Source: Piezodorus guildinii (Eukaryota > Arthropoda > Insecta > Hemiptera > Pentatomidae). Taken from it: DNA of 64,000 nucleotides. The stretch is from positions 93,217,521-93,281,520 of the forward strand of contig CM041297.1 of the NCBI GenBank assembly GCA_023052935.1, in the 5' to 3' direction. Every line of letters begins with the position of its first letter. The first letter of the stretch is position 1. Positions 1 to 11,203 of the stretch are shown here, one piece after another. Below the pieces are notes generated by a model. It had not been told where the DNA came from. It saw only the letters and a list, made by a program, of their open reading frames with translations, and did no database searches. Position numbers and translations under genes: made by a program.

Positions 1-324
1 TCTGCTGTTCTTAGTTTTCAGTCACTAACTAAACAATTTTATTTATGCAACGTTTCGAGAATTTATTGTTATCATATTCATGCAATTTGAGATAAAATAG
101 TGTCAATAAATAAATACATAGACCTATGAGTATACTATAAGCTTTGAAAGAATACTGTCTATATTGTATGTCTATACAGTGTTATTTCAAAGTTTATAGT
201 ATACACATTTGTCTATGTAAGACAATATTTCATCTCAAATTGCATGAATATGAGAACAATAAATTCTCAAAACGTTGCATAAATAAAATTTTTTATTTAT
301 TGATTGAAACCTAAAAACAGCAGA
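1..324. mobile_element. Hairpin MITE (near-complete palindrome)
   Basis: The first half of this segment is repeated in reverse complement in the second half. The start TCTGCTGTT matches AACAGCAGA at 316-324, and inner blocks such as TTTATGCAACGTTT and ATATTCATGCAATTTGAGAT recur inverted. The arms are about 150 bp with scattered mismatches and almost no loop. It carries no coding capacity, as expected for a non-autonomous DNA element. The left edge coincides with the window start, so the true terminus and target duplication cannot be seen. Confidence 0.75.
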
Positions 325-1108
325 AAACTTATATTTAAAATAGAAAAATAGATGTATATATAGATTGTGTTAGATTTAAAAGACTGATGCAGTATGCTGG
401 TTAATATATCCCTCTCTCTTGAGTGAATTACATAGGAAGTTGAAGTTAAGGAAATATCCAATCATATACATGCATTATATATTCCATCCAAATAGAAGAC
501 CAATGGTTCCAAGCCTTAGTCAAATAATACATAGCTTTCCCTTATCTTTCCCAGTCACCGATTTAAATCGAGATACAGCAGGCGTGTTAGTGATATATTG
601 TTATCATATTGATTAATATATAAGTTATATATTTGTACCTGCATTGCAGTAGGACACCGCCTCAACTGCCGATGTTCCATAAGAGACCTGGACGGTGCCC
701 CTGTAACGTTAAGACAAAACTAAAGAATGGAAAGATGGGCTTGTAAAAATTTCAGAAAGAACAGAGAGAGAGTGGAAGGGATTCTGAGAAGGGCCGACAT
801 AGGCAACTATAAATGTCTGCGTAAATTACGATGGAATTAGTTTTTACCAGATAGAGCCCAAAGATGTTTACGATTATTGGCTGAATTCTCGAGGGATTAA
901 ACCATTTCCGCGGCCACCAGGTACTTTAATGTGTCACAATGTCGCCGATGTGGCTATTAAATATAATAATCTATACGGTTATGTCTCTGTTAAAAGGCAG
1001 TTTTATTCTTCTCAACGATCTGCTAAGCACCGCATTGGCAGGCCATGAATGTGGATATGAGTCAAAGCATATATTACGCAATCCTTAGTATTGAAATCGT
1101 GCAAAAGA

Positions 1109-1157
<49 letters not shown>

Positions 1158-1436
1158 TTTTTTTTTTTTCTTTCTTTTTTCGTTGGCGCGACATGCCGTG
1201 TAGGCCCTTAGTAGAATAGAATAGAAAAAAAAAATATTCTGGGACTGGGTCCCTTAAGAATGACAGATTGTACATTGAAACATGAAATAATATATCTGAC
1301 CAACAGACAAAATTAACTTAGTTATTATTTAAAATAAGAAATATAAAAAAAAAAAAAAAAAAAAAAAATCTTCTGAAAAATATGGTGTTGAACAGAATGA
1401 AGAACAAATGAATTGACAAACAATATCAACATTTAA
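325..1436. other. AT-rich stretch without a supported gene
   Basis: The section at about 640-960 is richer in GC and may be a decayed retroelement; a possible zinc-knuckle-like CRRCG codon run occurs near 936-950, but the frame is broken. Around 1186-1210 about 25 bases match the inner end of the SINE-B copy at 44022-44046, suggesting a truncated SINE-B remnant. A T-run follows the TA microsatellite. No gene is supported. Confidence 0.4.
1112..1152. repeat. (TA)n microsatellite
   Basis: About 20 uninterrupted TA units, followed by a T-run. Apparent tyrosine/isoleucine-rich reading frames across it are artefacts of the repeat. Confidence 0.95.
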
Positions 1437-1700
1437 ACAGTTTTTACTTATTTATTCATTCAAAATTCAATACTTAGAATTTCAATATCATAATTGTTAA
1501 GCTTCTGTTTGGGATGATAGGAGGTACAGGAAAAGTTGGGATTTGACTGCGGATAGAGCAGCTTGGCGGATATGGGTAGGCAGAGAATTCCAGAGGGTAG
1601 TAGAGCAGATAATAAAGGAATGGCCATAATATTTAGTTTTGTGGACAGGAGCGTAAAAGTCAAAATGGCGTAATCTTGATGCAAGATTTTAATTGAAGGA
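1437..1700 (-). pseudogene. Non-LTR retrotransposon C-terminal tail (relic)
   Basis: The minus strand can be read as HSFIICSTTLWNSLPTHI followed by a region ending in LLSSQTEA. An aromatic-rich LWNSLP block near the end of the ORF is typical of non-LTR retrotransposon ORF2 C-termini of the Jockey/CR1 type (family knowledge). A second diverged copy with the same layout lies at 47780-48120, also on the minus strand. Stops follow, so this is a short 5'-truncated relic. The clade is not certain. Confidence 0.55.
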
Positions 1701-1842
1701 TATTATGGTATAGTATATAGAAAAATTTAATCTTCCCCTTGTTTTTCCTCTAAAACAAAAAAAAATAAATTAAAAAAATAAGGAGGAGAAGTTAGTTGAG
1801 GGTGCAGTAAAATTAACACACAGTTAAGTAAAATCTTTATTT

Positions 1843-1890
1843 AATAATGCCGACGTTTCGGCCTAAATTTTAGGCCTTCTTCAAGGCTAT
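1843..1890 (-). ncRNA. Hammerhead-like motif, left arm (degenerate)
   Basis: On the minus strand the order is GCC, TTGAAGA, a perfect stem GGCCTAAA/TTTAGGCC, then GAAACGTC and GGC. The expected core CUGANGA is altered at its first base (UUGA instead of CUGA), so this copy is probably inactive even if the motif is a genuine ribozyme relic. Confidence 0.35.
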
Positions 1891-2513
1891 AACACAAAAG
1901 ACAACAACCAGTTGTAAAATACAATATACAAAGGTGATAAGTAAAATAAATTATATTGATAATTAGAAACAGTAGTTATGCTAATTGACAAATGTTATAA
2001 AAATTAGAAACAAGAAGGGTAAAGAACTTTAATAAAAAGTGATAAGTTAGATAACAGAAAAAAATGCAGTATGAAAAAATGTGTAACATTATAAAATACA
2101 AAAAAAATACAGTATAAAAAAATGTGTAACATAAAATAAAAAAATTTACAGTTTGAAAAAAATGTGAAACATTATAAATACACATTCACTATATTTTATA
2201 TTATAGTGTTTATTACTTTACGAAGGTATTGACATTTTGTACGTCATGGATATGGAACTCTTCTTTTCATACTATAATTTTATGTTTCACAATTTTTCAT
2301 ACTGACATTTTTTTATTTTATAATGTTACAAATGTTTTCTTACTGTAAATTTTTTTACAGTATTTTAAGTTCTTTTGCCCCTTTTGCTTCTAATTTTTAT
2401 ATATTTGTTAATTAACATAACTACTATTTCATTTTGTTTCTTATTATCAGTATAATTTCTTTTACTTATCATTTTTATATATTGTATTTTACAACTGGTT
2501 GTTATTTTTGTTT

Positions 2514-2560
2514 TATAGCCCTGAAGAAGGTCTAAAATTTAGGCCGAAACGTCGGCACTA
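2514..2560 (+). ncRNA. Hammerhead-like motif, right arm
   Basis: CTGAAGA (2521-2527) fits the CUGANGA core. It is followed by a stem GGTCTAAA/TTTAGGCC, then GAAAC and the cleavage-type triplet GTC (2551-2553). Flanking GCC and GGC can pair as stem I. Stem III would be only the self-complementary ACGT, which in known minimal hammerheads requires dimer formation. One extra A between the core and stem II is a departure from the canonical fold, so activity is uncertain. Confidence 0.45.
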
Positions 2561-2739
2561 TTATATTTCAAGTTCCTACTTAATTGAGTGTTAATTTAAC
2601 TGCACCCTCAACTAACTTCTCCTCTGCACACACACAGTTAACCATTCTAACTTTAGTATAAAAAATAAAAAAATTTTGAGCTTATGTTTTTCACATGTTT
2701 CCTCAGGATAATAAGATACCGTTATTGACGGAAGTGCAA

Positions 2740-3130
2740 TAAACTGGAGAAGCTAGAAGCGCCCCTGAGCCCGGATATCTTCCTTAGCATATGCTTGGAC
2801 ACGTGCTTCCTCCCTACACCACCCGCATACATCGAGGTCGGGCTGAGGCGAGGGCTTTGAGGGGTGCACTCGAGGTGATGGAACGTGACTCCTAGTACAA
2901 GGACCTCATCTATTTATCAGGATTTCTAGGAGATTCGGCAAACACGGAGGAGGATAAAGGCAGAACAGGCGGAAATGTGCTGCCCTAAGGCGAACAACTC
3001 TGTGAAGATTGGGACCTCATCAGCAGAAAACGATGTTACCGATTCAGCAGAGGGCGAGAAACAAATATTAATTAATTTAAGAAGATACCAAACTAGCTCA
3101 TTCTTGGAATATACCTTGGGCAAGCAAAAG
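2740..3130. other. GC-richer unassigned island
   Basis: This stretch is clearly richer in GC than its surroundings and has partly open frames on both strands, for example a 57-codon stretch before the stop at about 3132. No family motif was recognised. It may be a decayed transposon ORF. No splice signals convincing enough to call an exon were seen. Confidence 0.3.
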
Positions 3131-4847
3131 TGATCATTAAGACAGAGCTGAAGCTGACTGGAGCTAACAGAAATAAAGCTTTCTAAGCTTTATATAAGTA
3201 AGAAAAACAGCTTTTATTACTATTTGAATGCCACGTAAGTGCATCCCCTCCCATAAAACCCAGATTTAGTATGAATCCTATATAGTTCAAAATTATAAAT
3301 CTATATTAATTTTTACCTAAGTAGGTTAATTAATAGAAAAAGCAAAGGACTGAATGGTGTCAAAGCAAAAATTTTTTTTCGCATTACATTTCCTATATGA
3401 TGATGCATTCATAAATTAACGTAAAAAATAATAAACATGATGGAGCTAATCAATTTCATGATTTGCAAAATATCTTGGAAAAACAATGAACATTTAAATC
3501 ATTCCAAAAAACTAATTATATAAAAGAGATGGATTTCCATTAAACTTTAAGAAATACAAACAGTGATTAACTAAATTTTCAGAAAATTTTCAAAACCGAA
3601 ACCAATTAATAAATTTAATCAATAAAAATAAGTGATTATTCCCTTCATTCTTATTATAGTTTGATTCAAGGTCATTATTTAAAATCTGTGAATTTTGATT
3701 TCGGATTTTCCAGAGTTCAATGCATTATGTTAACTTCTTAACTCGGTAACATAGTTTATTTTATTAAGTTATATATCTATTCCACTGTTTCCTCCATGAT
3801 GAAGCACTTGTATGAATTAAGTTATATAGGTATGGCTAATAACTAAATGATATAATTAGGTTAAGTCCAGAAGATGGAACGAATTTTAATGTTTCGTCTC
3901 TCATAAATTTTATGTTTCAAGATAAATGTTAAATATAAATGTAATAAAGAATAATGGGAATCATCAAATCCTACTAATGATTGTAATACAATATTATTCT
4001 GAATAATGTAAATTAAAAAATATATAAAATAAATAATTCATTTTAATTTAAATATTATTCCAAGTTTAAGTGATAAAAAAACAAAAAAAAACATTCAAAA
4101 CTGCTAATAGCATCTTCACTCCCAACCTTTATTTTCTTGAATAATTTATTGACACAACCGCAGAGCAGGAAACAGCACCTACATACCACATAGGATAACT
4201 ACAAGGACATTCTGCGGCAGGAATATTTATTGTCTTTGTGTATATATATATAAATATATATTTATTTACTTTTTTGTATTTGATAACCTCTGTACCTAAC
4301 CATATGAGTAGCACTAGTATGACTCATCTAACTATGAGACAGTGGGAAAGAATTCGATTCTAACATATTTTCTGCGTAGAATTAATCATATCATTCTTTC
4401 TATCATTTCACGCAATAACACATTGATAATTTTTTTTCTAATGTTGTCTATATTTATGATAAACAAAGCATAGGACACAACAGACCAACCCTGAATCAGA
4501 AAACGTAATTGATCAATAATTAATTACACATTTTCATAACATTAATGTGACAAAAAAAAAAATTGTCTACAATTATGAATATACTGGATATATTTCTTTT
4601 TACCGAAAACCATTTTAATTGGTAAATTCATATATTCATATAATTTTATAAATTTGGTTGACCCTAAAAGATAAAACTCAAATTCAACGAAAAGTAAATT
4701 TTGTTAGATGTATATTTTTATATATTCTTCAATACATTTGTTGTAGCAGATGCAATTATTTCCTATGTTGAAAAAAATGGCATATTTCTTTACTTAAAAA
4801 CCAAACAATATTAAGCATGTGTTTGCATAAAAATTACTTTTTAACTT
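3131..4847. other. AT-rich DNA, nothing recognised
   Basis: No open frame of note, no inverted repeat and no family motif was seen. A short TA/AT tract occurs near 4243-4262 and A-runs near 4077-4090. Confidence 0.5.
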
Positions 4848-4982
4848 TGTATATTGAAGTGCTACCACTGTACCACGGTAGTTCTTCACAAGACATCTTT
4901 AAGCCCATAATTATAATTATCCCATTAACTTATTGTATTTATTATAAGTATAGTTGTAAATATCAATAAAAAGTAAAAAAAA

Positions 4983-5031
<49 letters not shown>
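4848..5031 (+). mobile_element. Jockey-type 3' end with long poly(A) tail (5'-truncated)
   Basis: TTGAAGTGCTACC and GTTGTAAATATCAAT(T)AA match the 3' UTR of the better-preserved Jockey copy at 37485-37590. The segment ends in an uninterrupted A-run of about 48 bases (4984-5031). Only the final 130 bp or so of the element was copied, which is typical of target-primed reverse transcription. The long pure tail suggests a relatively recent insertion. No clear target duplication was found. Confidence 0.7.
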
Positions 5032-5033
<2 letters not shown>

Positions 5034-6529
5034 TGTTATATATATATTTTATTTTTTCGGTTTTTATCTATGACTTGGTAGAACTGCGTTTCTTCGCATG
5101 TAACTTTTTTTATTTTAATTTGATTACATTTTTCGATATTTTTCTAAATTCGATATTTAGCTGCTTCATTATTTCATTTAGTTTTAACTGTTTCATTTCG
5201 TTTATTTTTGGGTTGATTTTATAACGGTATACCTTGGTTTCAGTTGGGACCGAAATAAATTAATACAATATTATGAAAAAAATATTAATATTCACACACA
5301 ATTAAAGAACTTAATAATTCATCAATCAAAACTCTATAATTAGGTTATGCAGTTAACAGTCACCTCACTTCTTTCTTACATTTTAGGGAAGCTAATAATC
5401 ATTGAATCACCAATATATTCCGTCCTATCTACATAGACCATACTTTCCTTATAATTTGGCAATTAAATTTATAATAACTAAATATAATGACATATTTTAA
5501 TTTGTTTTTTAATATATGTCATCAACATTCTATTAAAACCTCTATGGGAAGCTCGGAGAAGAAAATAGATGAAATTGCGTTGTGGTATTAAGGTGAGCAC
5601 AATGCGCACTCAAGCGAAGGGTATTGAAATATATACTAAGAAAACTTCAAAGAGCTTTTGTCCTCACTAAGTCCCGACTTCCATTGTTCCCAGCAATTTA
5701 TAGCGTTTAGTCTATTACAATCAGATATTAATGACTTCCAGGAGCTCATTAAAATTCATAGGACTAATTAATTATTATAGGTGAGGACCCTTTGAATATA
5801 TTCAATTCCCTTCTTTTTCTCAAATCTCTGGCGCAAACAACACAGTGAAGATTAATGATGAATTGTAATTCCATTGACAGAAAAACGTTGAGAGCAAATA
5901 AAAAGAAAGAAAAAAAAAAGTGAAATTACAGAGTCAATCTGAAAATTGAATCATATTTATTTCTCAATTTATTGTTATTATTACATGTACATATTTGTAT
6001 AGAATTTAAATAAATAATAAGGAAATGAAATGTCTTCTATAGGAGATTTGTCTAGTCAGAAGAAGTTTTACATAAGTAATTTTTCGATGTGAAGCATGAT
6101 ATAATAAAAAGTAAAGTTTTATAGGTCACGATATACCTAATATGACTATATGACTATACAGAAGTAATCAAAGTGGGAATTAGTGAGAATACGAGGAGCT
6201 TACGAGTTAATAGTCGAAGAGATGACTTTATTAACAATAATAATGATAAATCTATACTACTATTAAATAAAATAGTATAGAACTAGAAACTTTATTATAG
6301 GACAATGTCCCTTAAAAATAACATTTATGAACAAAATAAATTTATAACTGATCTAAAAAACAATTATTATAATAGTAAGTACATATAATTACGTTTAAAT
6401 AACTAAAAAAGTAGGATAAAATAAAAGAAAGTCGTTGTGATATCTCTATGTAAAAAAAAAAATAAACATAAAATATAACTTTTATACCTCGTGAATACGA
6501 AATGAAAAGTGAATACGCTATTTGTTTTT
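5032..6529. other. AT-rich DNA, nothing recognised
   Basis: Apart from an AT-biased 63-codon frame at 5033-5224 with no recognisable content and several short A/T runs, no coding, RNA or mobile-element signal was seen. Confidence 0.5.
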
Positions 6530-7098
6530 TTATTTTTATTATTTGTTTTTTTATTTAAAATAAATTTACAACTGTATTAAACAATAAAATACATTAAGTA
6601 AATGTGTTAATTGATCAAGTGGACGTGATACAGAAATGTGAAGAAACTACCCAATGGTAGGACTTCAGTGTTTATTTATTGTAGTAGGTCGCGAGGCCAT
6701 CATCTTTTCAGCCGCCTCGGGGGATTATCAGGAATATATGGAAATGCTAGCTTACTGACAAGTGGAATTGGTGTGGAAGGGGTAATTTAGAATTAAAGGA
6801 GGTATATCTAGTTCAGGCTAGATCTGCGACTAATGGGATATTTAGGTCTTTATGGATTATTTTACTGGTGACAAAGGGGCATTTAGGATCTTTCGGAAGA
6901 TTTTAGATTGCAAGGATTGAATGCGGAAAGAATTGGATGGTTTGGTGGATCCCCATAACTCAATCCCATATGTCCAATTGGCCTAATGATGATAAATTAA
7001 TTTTTTTTTGGTATGTGGAAAGTTTGTCCAGTAAGTGTTGTAGTAAACGGTATCTACGAGCTGTTACTTGTCGTTTCAGTATAGTTTGAGGATTCCAG
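6530..7098 (-). mobile_element. Jockey-type 3' fragment (minus strand)
   Basis: Read on the minus strand this ends in the same TTGTAAAT-type 3' UTR as the Jockey copy at 36970-37605. Upstream it contains the decayed C-terminal RT region: the equivalents of IWTYGIELWG and SKILRKIL, and the CTGATAATCC / GAGGCGGCTGAAAAG block, are readable across 6700-7000. Frames are broken. A SINE-A copy begins directly at the 5' boundary (7099), which may have interrupted or joined it. Confidence 0.65.
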
Positions 7099-7387
7099 TT
7101 TATTTATTTAATAAAAAGTCACTTTATGCTACTCTGACTAATCGGACGATGCTGCAGTGGGATTCCTAAATTTTGCCTATCCAGGTTTTATTAGGATAAG
7201 GATCTTTAACGAGTACCTGACATCACACAGGCTCGAGACCACCTTTTAACGTCCCCTCCGAAGGACGGCATAACTAAGGATTTTTCACTCCCATTAAGAA
7301 ATCCTAGGATCACTAGCAGGTTTTAACCCGTGCTTGACCTTTGGCATAGGAGACTGTTATGCTATTCATCCTGCTACGAGTGAACCC
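7099..7387 (-). mobile_element. SINE-A (tRNA-derived)
   Basis: Head on the minus strand: a start GGGTTCACTCGTAGCAGG, box-A-like region, then a box-B-like region around 7320-7330 (here GGGTTAAAACC), followed by the family body including the CCTCCGAAGGACGG block, and ending in TTAAATAAATAAA. It is clearly homologous to the copies at 18739, 20430 and 45927. Box B is damaged in this copy. Confidence 0.85.
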
Positions 7388-7721
7388 AAATACGCTATTA
7401 TTCATACATTAGTTGGCATGGTAAAATTAGCTTACATCTGATTGGAAATAATGAAAGTATTGAAAGAGGAGGGTTTTAAATGAGGGCAAGGATGGCGCAT
7501 TACGGATGTTTTATTCCATAAAATAACGTTAATTTTTAATATAGATATTGTGTTTCAACAACATTTAAACATTTTCTGGGTAGATCTGTCATGGTAAGGA
7601 CCTCCGCAATAACTAACCTTAGACCCCAAAGGAGTTACATTGGATATGATTAGAATGTTATAGTCCTCATGTCCTTGTGATCACAGTTCTCTGTGAGTTA
7701 CCGGCCGGATAAATGAAGCGG
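7388..7721. other. No gene recognised
   Basis: AT-rich flank with no supported feature. It lies between a SINE-A copy and an RTE-type relic. Confidence 0.5.
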
Positions 7722-7987
7722 AGATTGGAGACGGTTACACAATGCGGAACTGTACTCGTTAACTAGCCAGTGCCTGGTGAAGATAATTGATCTAATGTCC
7801 CGGGGATTGACATGGCCGTGCAAAGTTACGAGTGGTAAGGAACGAATCATTAAAACGGTAATCAATGCAGAACCGGCGGCGAGGCGCCGCAAGAGGGAGG
7901 AGCCTTTGGCGAAGAACTGCCGGGTAAGGGGAGGGTGGGTACGTGTGGTCGTTCTTCTACCGTTGGATTGGCTTCTGGAATATTTAT

Positions 7988-7991
<4 letters not shown>
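7722..7991 (+). pseudogene. RTE-type ORF2 C-terminal relic
   Basis: Read on the plus strand across at least one frame change, the region gives RLHNAEL-like codons (ACAATGCGGAACTG) and then IIDLMSRGLTWPCKV, INAEPAARRRKREEP and a downstream W-rich stretch. This parallels, residue block by residue block, NIIELIASRRLKWARKV and FAEPTGRRPKGRPRRRW of the RTE-like copies at 38237-38822 and 48430-49170. It is therefore a diverged 3' fragment of a related element. It ends at a TA microsatellite. Confidence 0.6.

Positions 7992-7992
<1 letters not shown>

Positions 7993-8032
<40 letters not shown>
7993..8032. repeat. (TA)n microsatellite
   Basis: About 20 TA units at the 3' edge of the RTE-type relic. 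Overlapping open frames on both strands are repeat artefacts. Confidence 0.95.
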
Positions 8033-8038
<6 letters not shown>

Positions 8039-8801
8039 CTTTGTATATGTACACATCATGAAGGTTCACTACTTATTAGGGAACGCTGTTTTTTTAACTT
8101 TTAACATTTATGCCAATTTTCAATTTTATCTCTACACTACAGTACCAACTTTAGAGCAACCAACGAACCAACGAATAGCAAATGATAACAAGAAAATCTT
8201 TATATATGTAATGAATATATTGTAAATATTGAACGAATTCTTGTATGTATCGGGGAAGATAGGAAAGTGATAAATTGCTTTAAGAGACAGGTAAATCAAT
8301 GGGATATGCTATGAAGGCAATAAGGATCAGTTTGCTTCAGAGCAGCGTATCATGTGCGAGACCAAAACGGGAAATCGATAGTACAAGATAAACACAAATT
8401 TAACTGGTCTTTTTAGAAGTATAAGTTCTATTATGAAAGCTTATGTTGAAGCGAGGATAAATTAAACTGTTGTAGAGATGAGTATAGTACCAAATTATTT
8501 TATTTTATAAGGTGCGTAATAATTAAATTACGTAATAATAAGTCCCAGAACAAATTTCCTGACGGATCACAGATTTCCTTGACCTCCCACAAATGAATAG
8601 TTTATGAAATGAGGATATTCCACAATACTTCATTGAAAGTATAGATCAGTCGTTTTCAATTTTTTTCCTTAAATTAAGGTGTATTTATTCAATATGAATT
8701 ATTAATATTCAAAATGAATATTAAATAAAAACATACTTTTATTCAATAAAATTATATCGTCTATTCTTGACATGATCTTTTCAGAAAAATCTTAGTGTGG
8801 A
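8033..8801. other. AT-rich DNA, nothing recognised
   Basis: No reading frame, repeat family or structural signal could be supported here. Confidence 0.5.
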
Positions 8802-9092
8802 AATAATTACAAATAGAATGCTTTTAAGTTTAATTTGAATTCCTCTAGAAGCATAAATATTAGGAAAATAAGTGATGTTTCTTAACCAACTATTCTCATG
8901 TGATTTAGCCCGCATCCACACCTAATTATCTTCCAGATCCACTAAACGTTTATTCACATACTTTTAAAAAAATGTCCCTCAGAGTCTTCCTCTATACTTT
9001 CATAAAGTCATTACACAGTTGATTTGTTTTTCACTATAGCAACAACCTAACCAAATCCTTAGGAAGCCTATAAATTTTTACACAATAAATTT

Positions 9093-9205
9093 GGTAGCGG
9101 TCATAAAATAATAGAAAACGGTAAGGCACTATTTTCCTTTCTAAATAATAAAATCTATTTTCGAAAATAGTTAAAACTATTTAATATTATTTTATGACCG
9201 CCACC
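9093..9205. mobile_element. MITE, GTGGCGGTC family (113 bp)
   Basis: Terminal inverted repeats of 21 bp: GGTAGCGGTCATAAAATAAT at the left and its complement (one mismatch) ending at 9205. The core AAATAGTTAAAACTATTT is shared with the element at 21913-22060. The termini also resemble those of 51751-52002. It has no coding capacity. Confidence 0.7.
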
Positions 9206-9470
9206 CATATCACCTCATCTTTCATATTTAACACAGGTTCAACTATTCAATGTTCAAAAACCTATTGAAGAATTATATCAGATACTAATTTTTTAAAATT
9301 TATTCTTAAATTAGTTGATTATTTTCATGAAGTTAATTTTTTATTTTTTTGTAAAGTATAGAAGAAACTTAGGATTAATAGGAAACTTACTTAGGTAAGG
9401 AGGCGTAAGTTATTAGGTAAAAATCTATAGGATTCCTAAGGATTTGGTTTGGCTGTGGATATAGTAAAAA

Positions 9471-10312
9471 TCTGGTGCGGGCAACACACGACTTTCACTT
9501 ACCTCCATTTTAAAATCAATGAAAGAATTTTCAAATACAGTTAGAGATAAAAATACGTGAAACTATCAAAGAATTAATTAAATTGAATTTCTATAGAAAC
9601 ATGTGTTTTATTAAAAAATCTGTTATATTATGATATGAAATAATCAGTTAGTTTTATCATCTTTTATCACTCTCTATTAACTTTTAAAAACTTGTGTATG
9701 AGATAATATTTTGTATTACTGTTCTTATGTTAAAAAACAAAAAATTGCATTTAAAAAATATTTTTTATGTTTTCTCCATTAGTTGGGTATCGAATTCATT
9801 CAATTTATATATTTGCCTGTTCTTCATCAGTGGTAACAAGATAGTATAGTTATTTTTATAGAATAAAAAAAATTGAAGGTACTTTAAAGAAAGAAAATTT
9901 AAAATATCGGAATTTAAGCCCTGTCAGACCATTTTAATCAGAATGAAATCTACATGATATTGAAGCCCATTAAATTTTACATCGACATAGCGAGTTTAAT
10001 CAAAATCGTCGGAACCGTTTTTGAGAAAATCGAAAAAAGGTGCAAAATGAATGGTATAAAGTGGCTCTTCTGGTAAGCTCATTTTGATGAAAAAGGTTTT
10101 GTAACGTCTCGGGCGTATATTTGTCTTAAACATGAAATTTCAGTTTCACAGGACTTACCGTTTTTGCCCGGGAGTTACCACACACACAGACCTTTTTGCG
10201 GGACTTGGTTATTTGGACCCAGGGGACCCTAAAACGTGTATTTCCGTTGAAAACTGGAATTCGAAAATTTTCACGATCTCAATACTTCCCCTTACTATAT
10301 TTAGTAAGTTAA
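9471..10312 (-). mobile_element. 842-bp non-autonomous element with 8-bp target duplication
   Basis: Flanked by perfect AGTAAAAA copies (9463-9470 and 10313-10320). The subterminal GACTTTCACTTACC at the left is nearly the complement of AGTAAGTTAAAGT at the right. Internal sequence matches, in opposite orientation, the tandem block at 55326-63236, including TTTTTGAGAAAATCGAAAAA and a CA/GT tract. Eight-base duplications are typical of hAT-like transposition (family knowledge), but no transposase is present, so the superfamily is inferred only. Confidence 0.75.
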
Positions 10313-10546
10313 AGTAAAAACATATCAGCTCTATACTTTATGAAAGTATAGAGAAAGACTCTAAGGGATATCTAAATTTTTAAAAGTATATGAATAAACG
10401 TTTAGTGGAGCTGGGATGAAATTAGGTGTAGATGCGTACTAAATAACTTGAGTAATAGTTGATCAAGAAACATCACTTCTTTTTCTAATATTTTTGCTTT
10501 TAGAGAAATTTAAATTAAACATAAATGCATTCTATTTGTAATTATT

Positions 10547-11203
10547 AGATTGTTTTCGCAGTTAATATAGAGGAGGGGAAAATGAAAATAATAATCACTC
10601 ACGAACACACGTTTGATAGGATTCTAGATCACTTCTCACTACTATTAGTACTCATAAATCCATGATCATGTCATAAAAGTTTCTCCTTCAATATTTGAAT
10701 ATTATACCCCACCGCATATGCAATCGGCTCATGTGTGGCCAGCGTGGAGTTGAACAAACGCTCACAACTTGGTCAACAAACCCCTGGCGATTGTTTAATT
10801 TCTATTTGCATGTCTCCCCGCGGTTTGCTGTTTGCTTAAATACAGTCCGTTGAATCCGGTGTTGCTAAACGGCTCTTTCCGATAAATTGCTAATTCTTTA
10901 CTCCTTATTTTCAAACGAGAACTGAATATTTAATAATAAAAAATAAAATAAAAAACGGTCGATGACTTGTTTACTCATAACTTTATTCTTCAAAGAAAAA
11001 TATTCCTATTACAAACAAGAATAAGTTATTGATGAAGACCTGAGCTTAAACCGTAGAAGAGGTAAGGTGATTTTGTCCATTAATTAGCTGCCTTCAAACA
11101 AAATTTATTATTAATAGGTTTTTTGAAGAACGGAAAATAAAGAGAGAAAATATTGAATTTTAAAACTGCCTTCGATATGAAAAAAATAAAACTTGTACCT
11201 CTA
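10547..11203. other. GC-richer non-coding island near 10690-10880
   Basis: The section from about 10690 to 10880 is much richer in GC than its flanks and includes an octamer-like ATTTGCAT and several CAAAC motifs. No open frame or repeat family was recognised. A conserved regulatory element is possible but unsupported without comparison. The rest is AT-rich and empty. Confidence 0.3.

Larger units (their letters stand above)
1784..2623. mobile_element. Fold-back element with hammerhead-like motifs, possibly Penelope-related
   Basis: The two ends are inverted copies: AGGAGAAGTTAGTTGAGG at the left matches the reverse complement of the right end at 2606-2623. The match continues inward for most of each arm, including CAACTGGTTGT/ACAACCAGTTG and short AAAAATGTG-type tandem repeats. 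Each arm contains a conserved block of about 40 bp that resembles the hammerhead ribozyme core found in Penelope-like element terminal repeats (established for that group). No reverse transcriptase is present, so it is either a non-autonomous derivative with inverted terminal copies or an unrelated MITE. A second degenerate member lies near 54570-55050. Confidence 0.7.
8802..10546. mobile_element. Large palindromic element, invaded by two MITEs
   Basis: The left arm (8802-9088) is matched in inverted orientation by 10321-10546 (outer part) and 9365-9470 (inner part). Matching landmarks are AATAATTACAAATAGAATGC at the outer ends, AGGAAACATCACTT-type inner text, AAACGTTTATTCA, and ACCAAATCCTTAGGA in the inner arm. 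The right arm is split by an 842-bp element (9471-10312) flanked by AGTAAAAA. The loop contains a 113-bp MITE (9093-9205). Without the insert the element would be roughly 0.9 kb. Confidence 0.75.

Noticed and set aside
7099..7387. tRNA gene candidates at SINE heads (also at 12431, 18739, 33655, 44007)
   Set aside because: Box A and box B are present, but the sequences do not close into tRNA acceptor and anticodon stems and are followed by SINE bodies, tails and target duplications.
7698..8225. Several overlapping frames on both strands around a TA tract
   Set aside because: The TA repeat is open in all such frames. Only the RTE-type similarity at 7722-7991 is retained.
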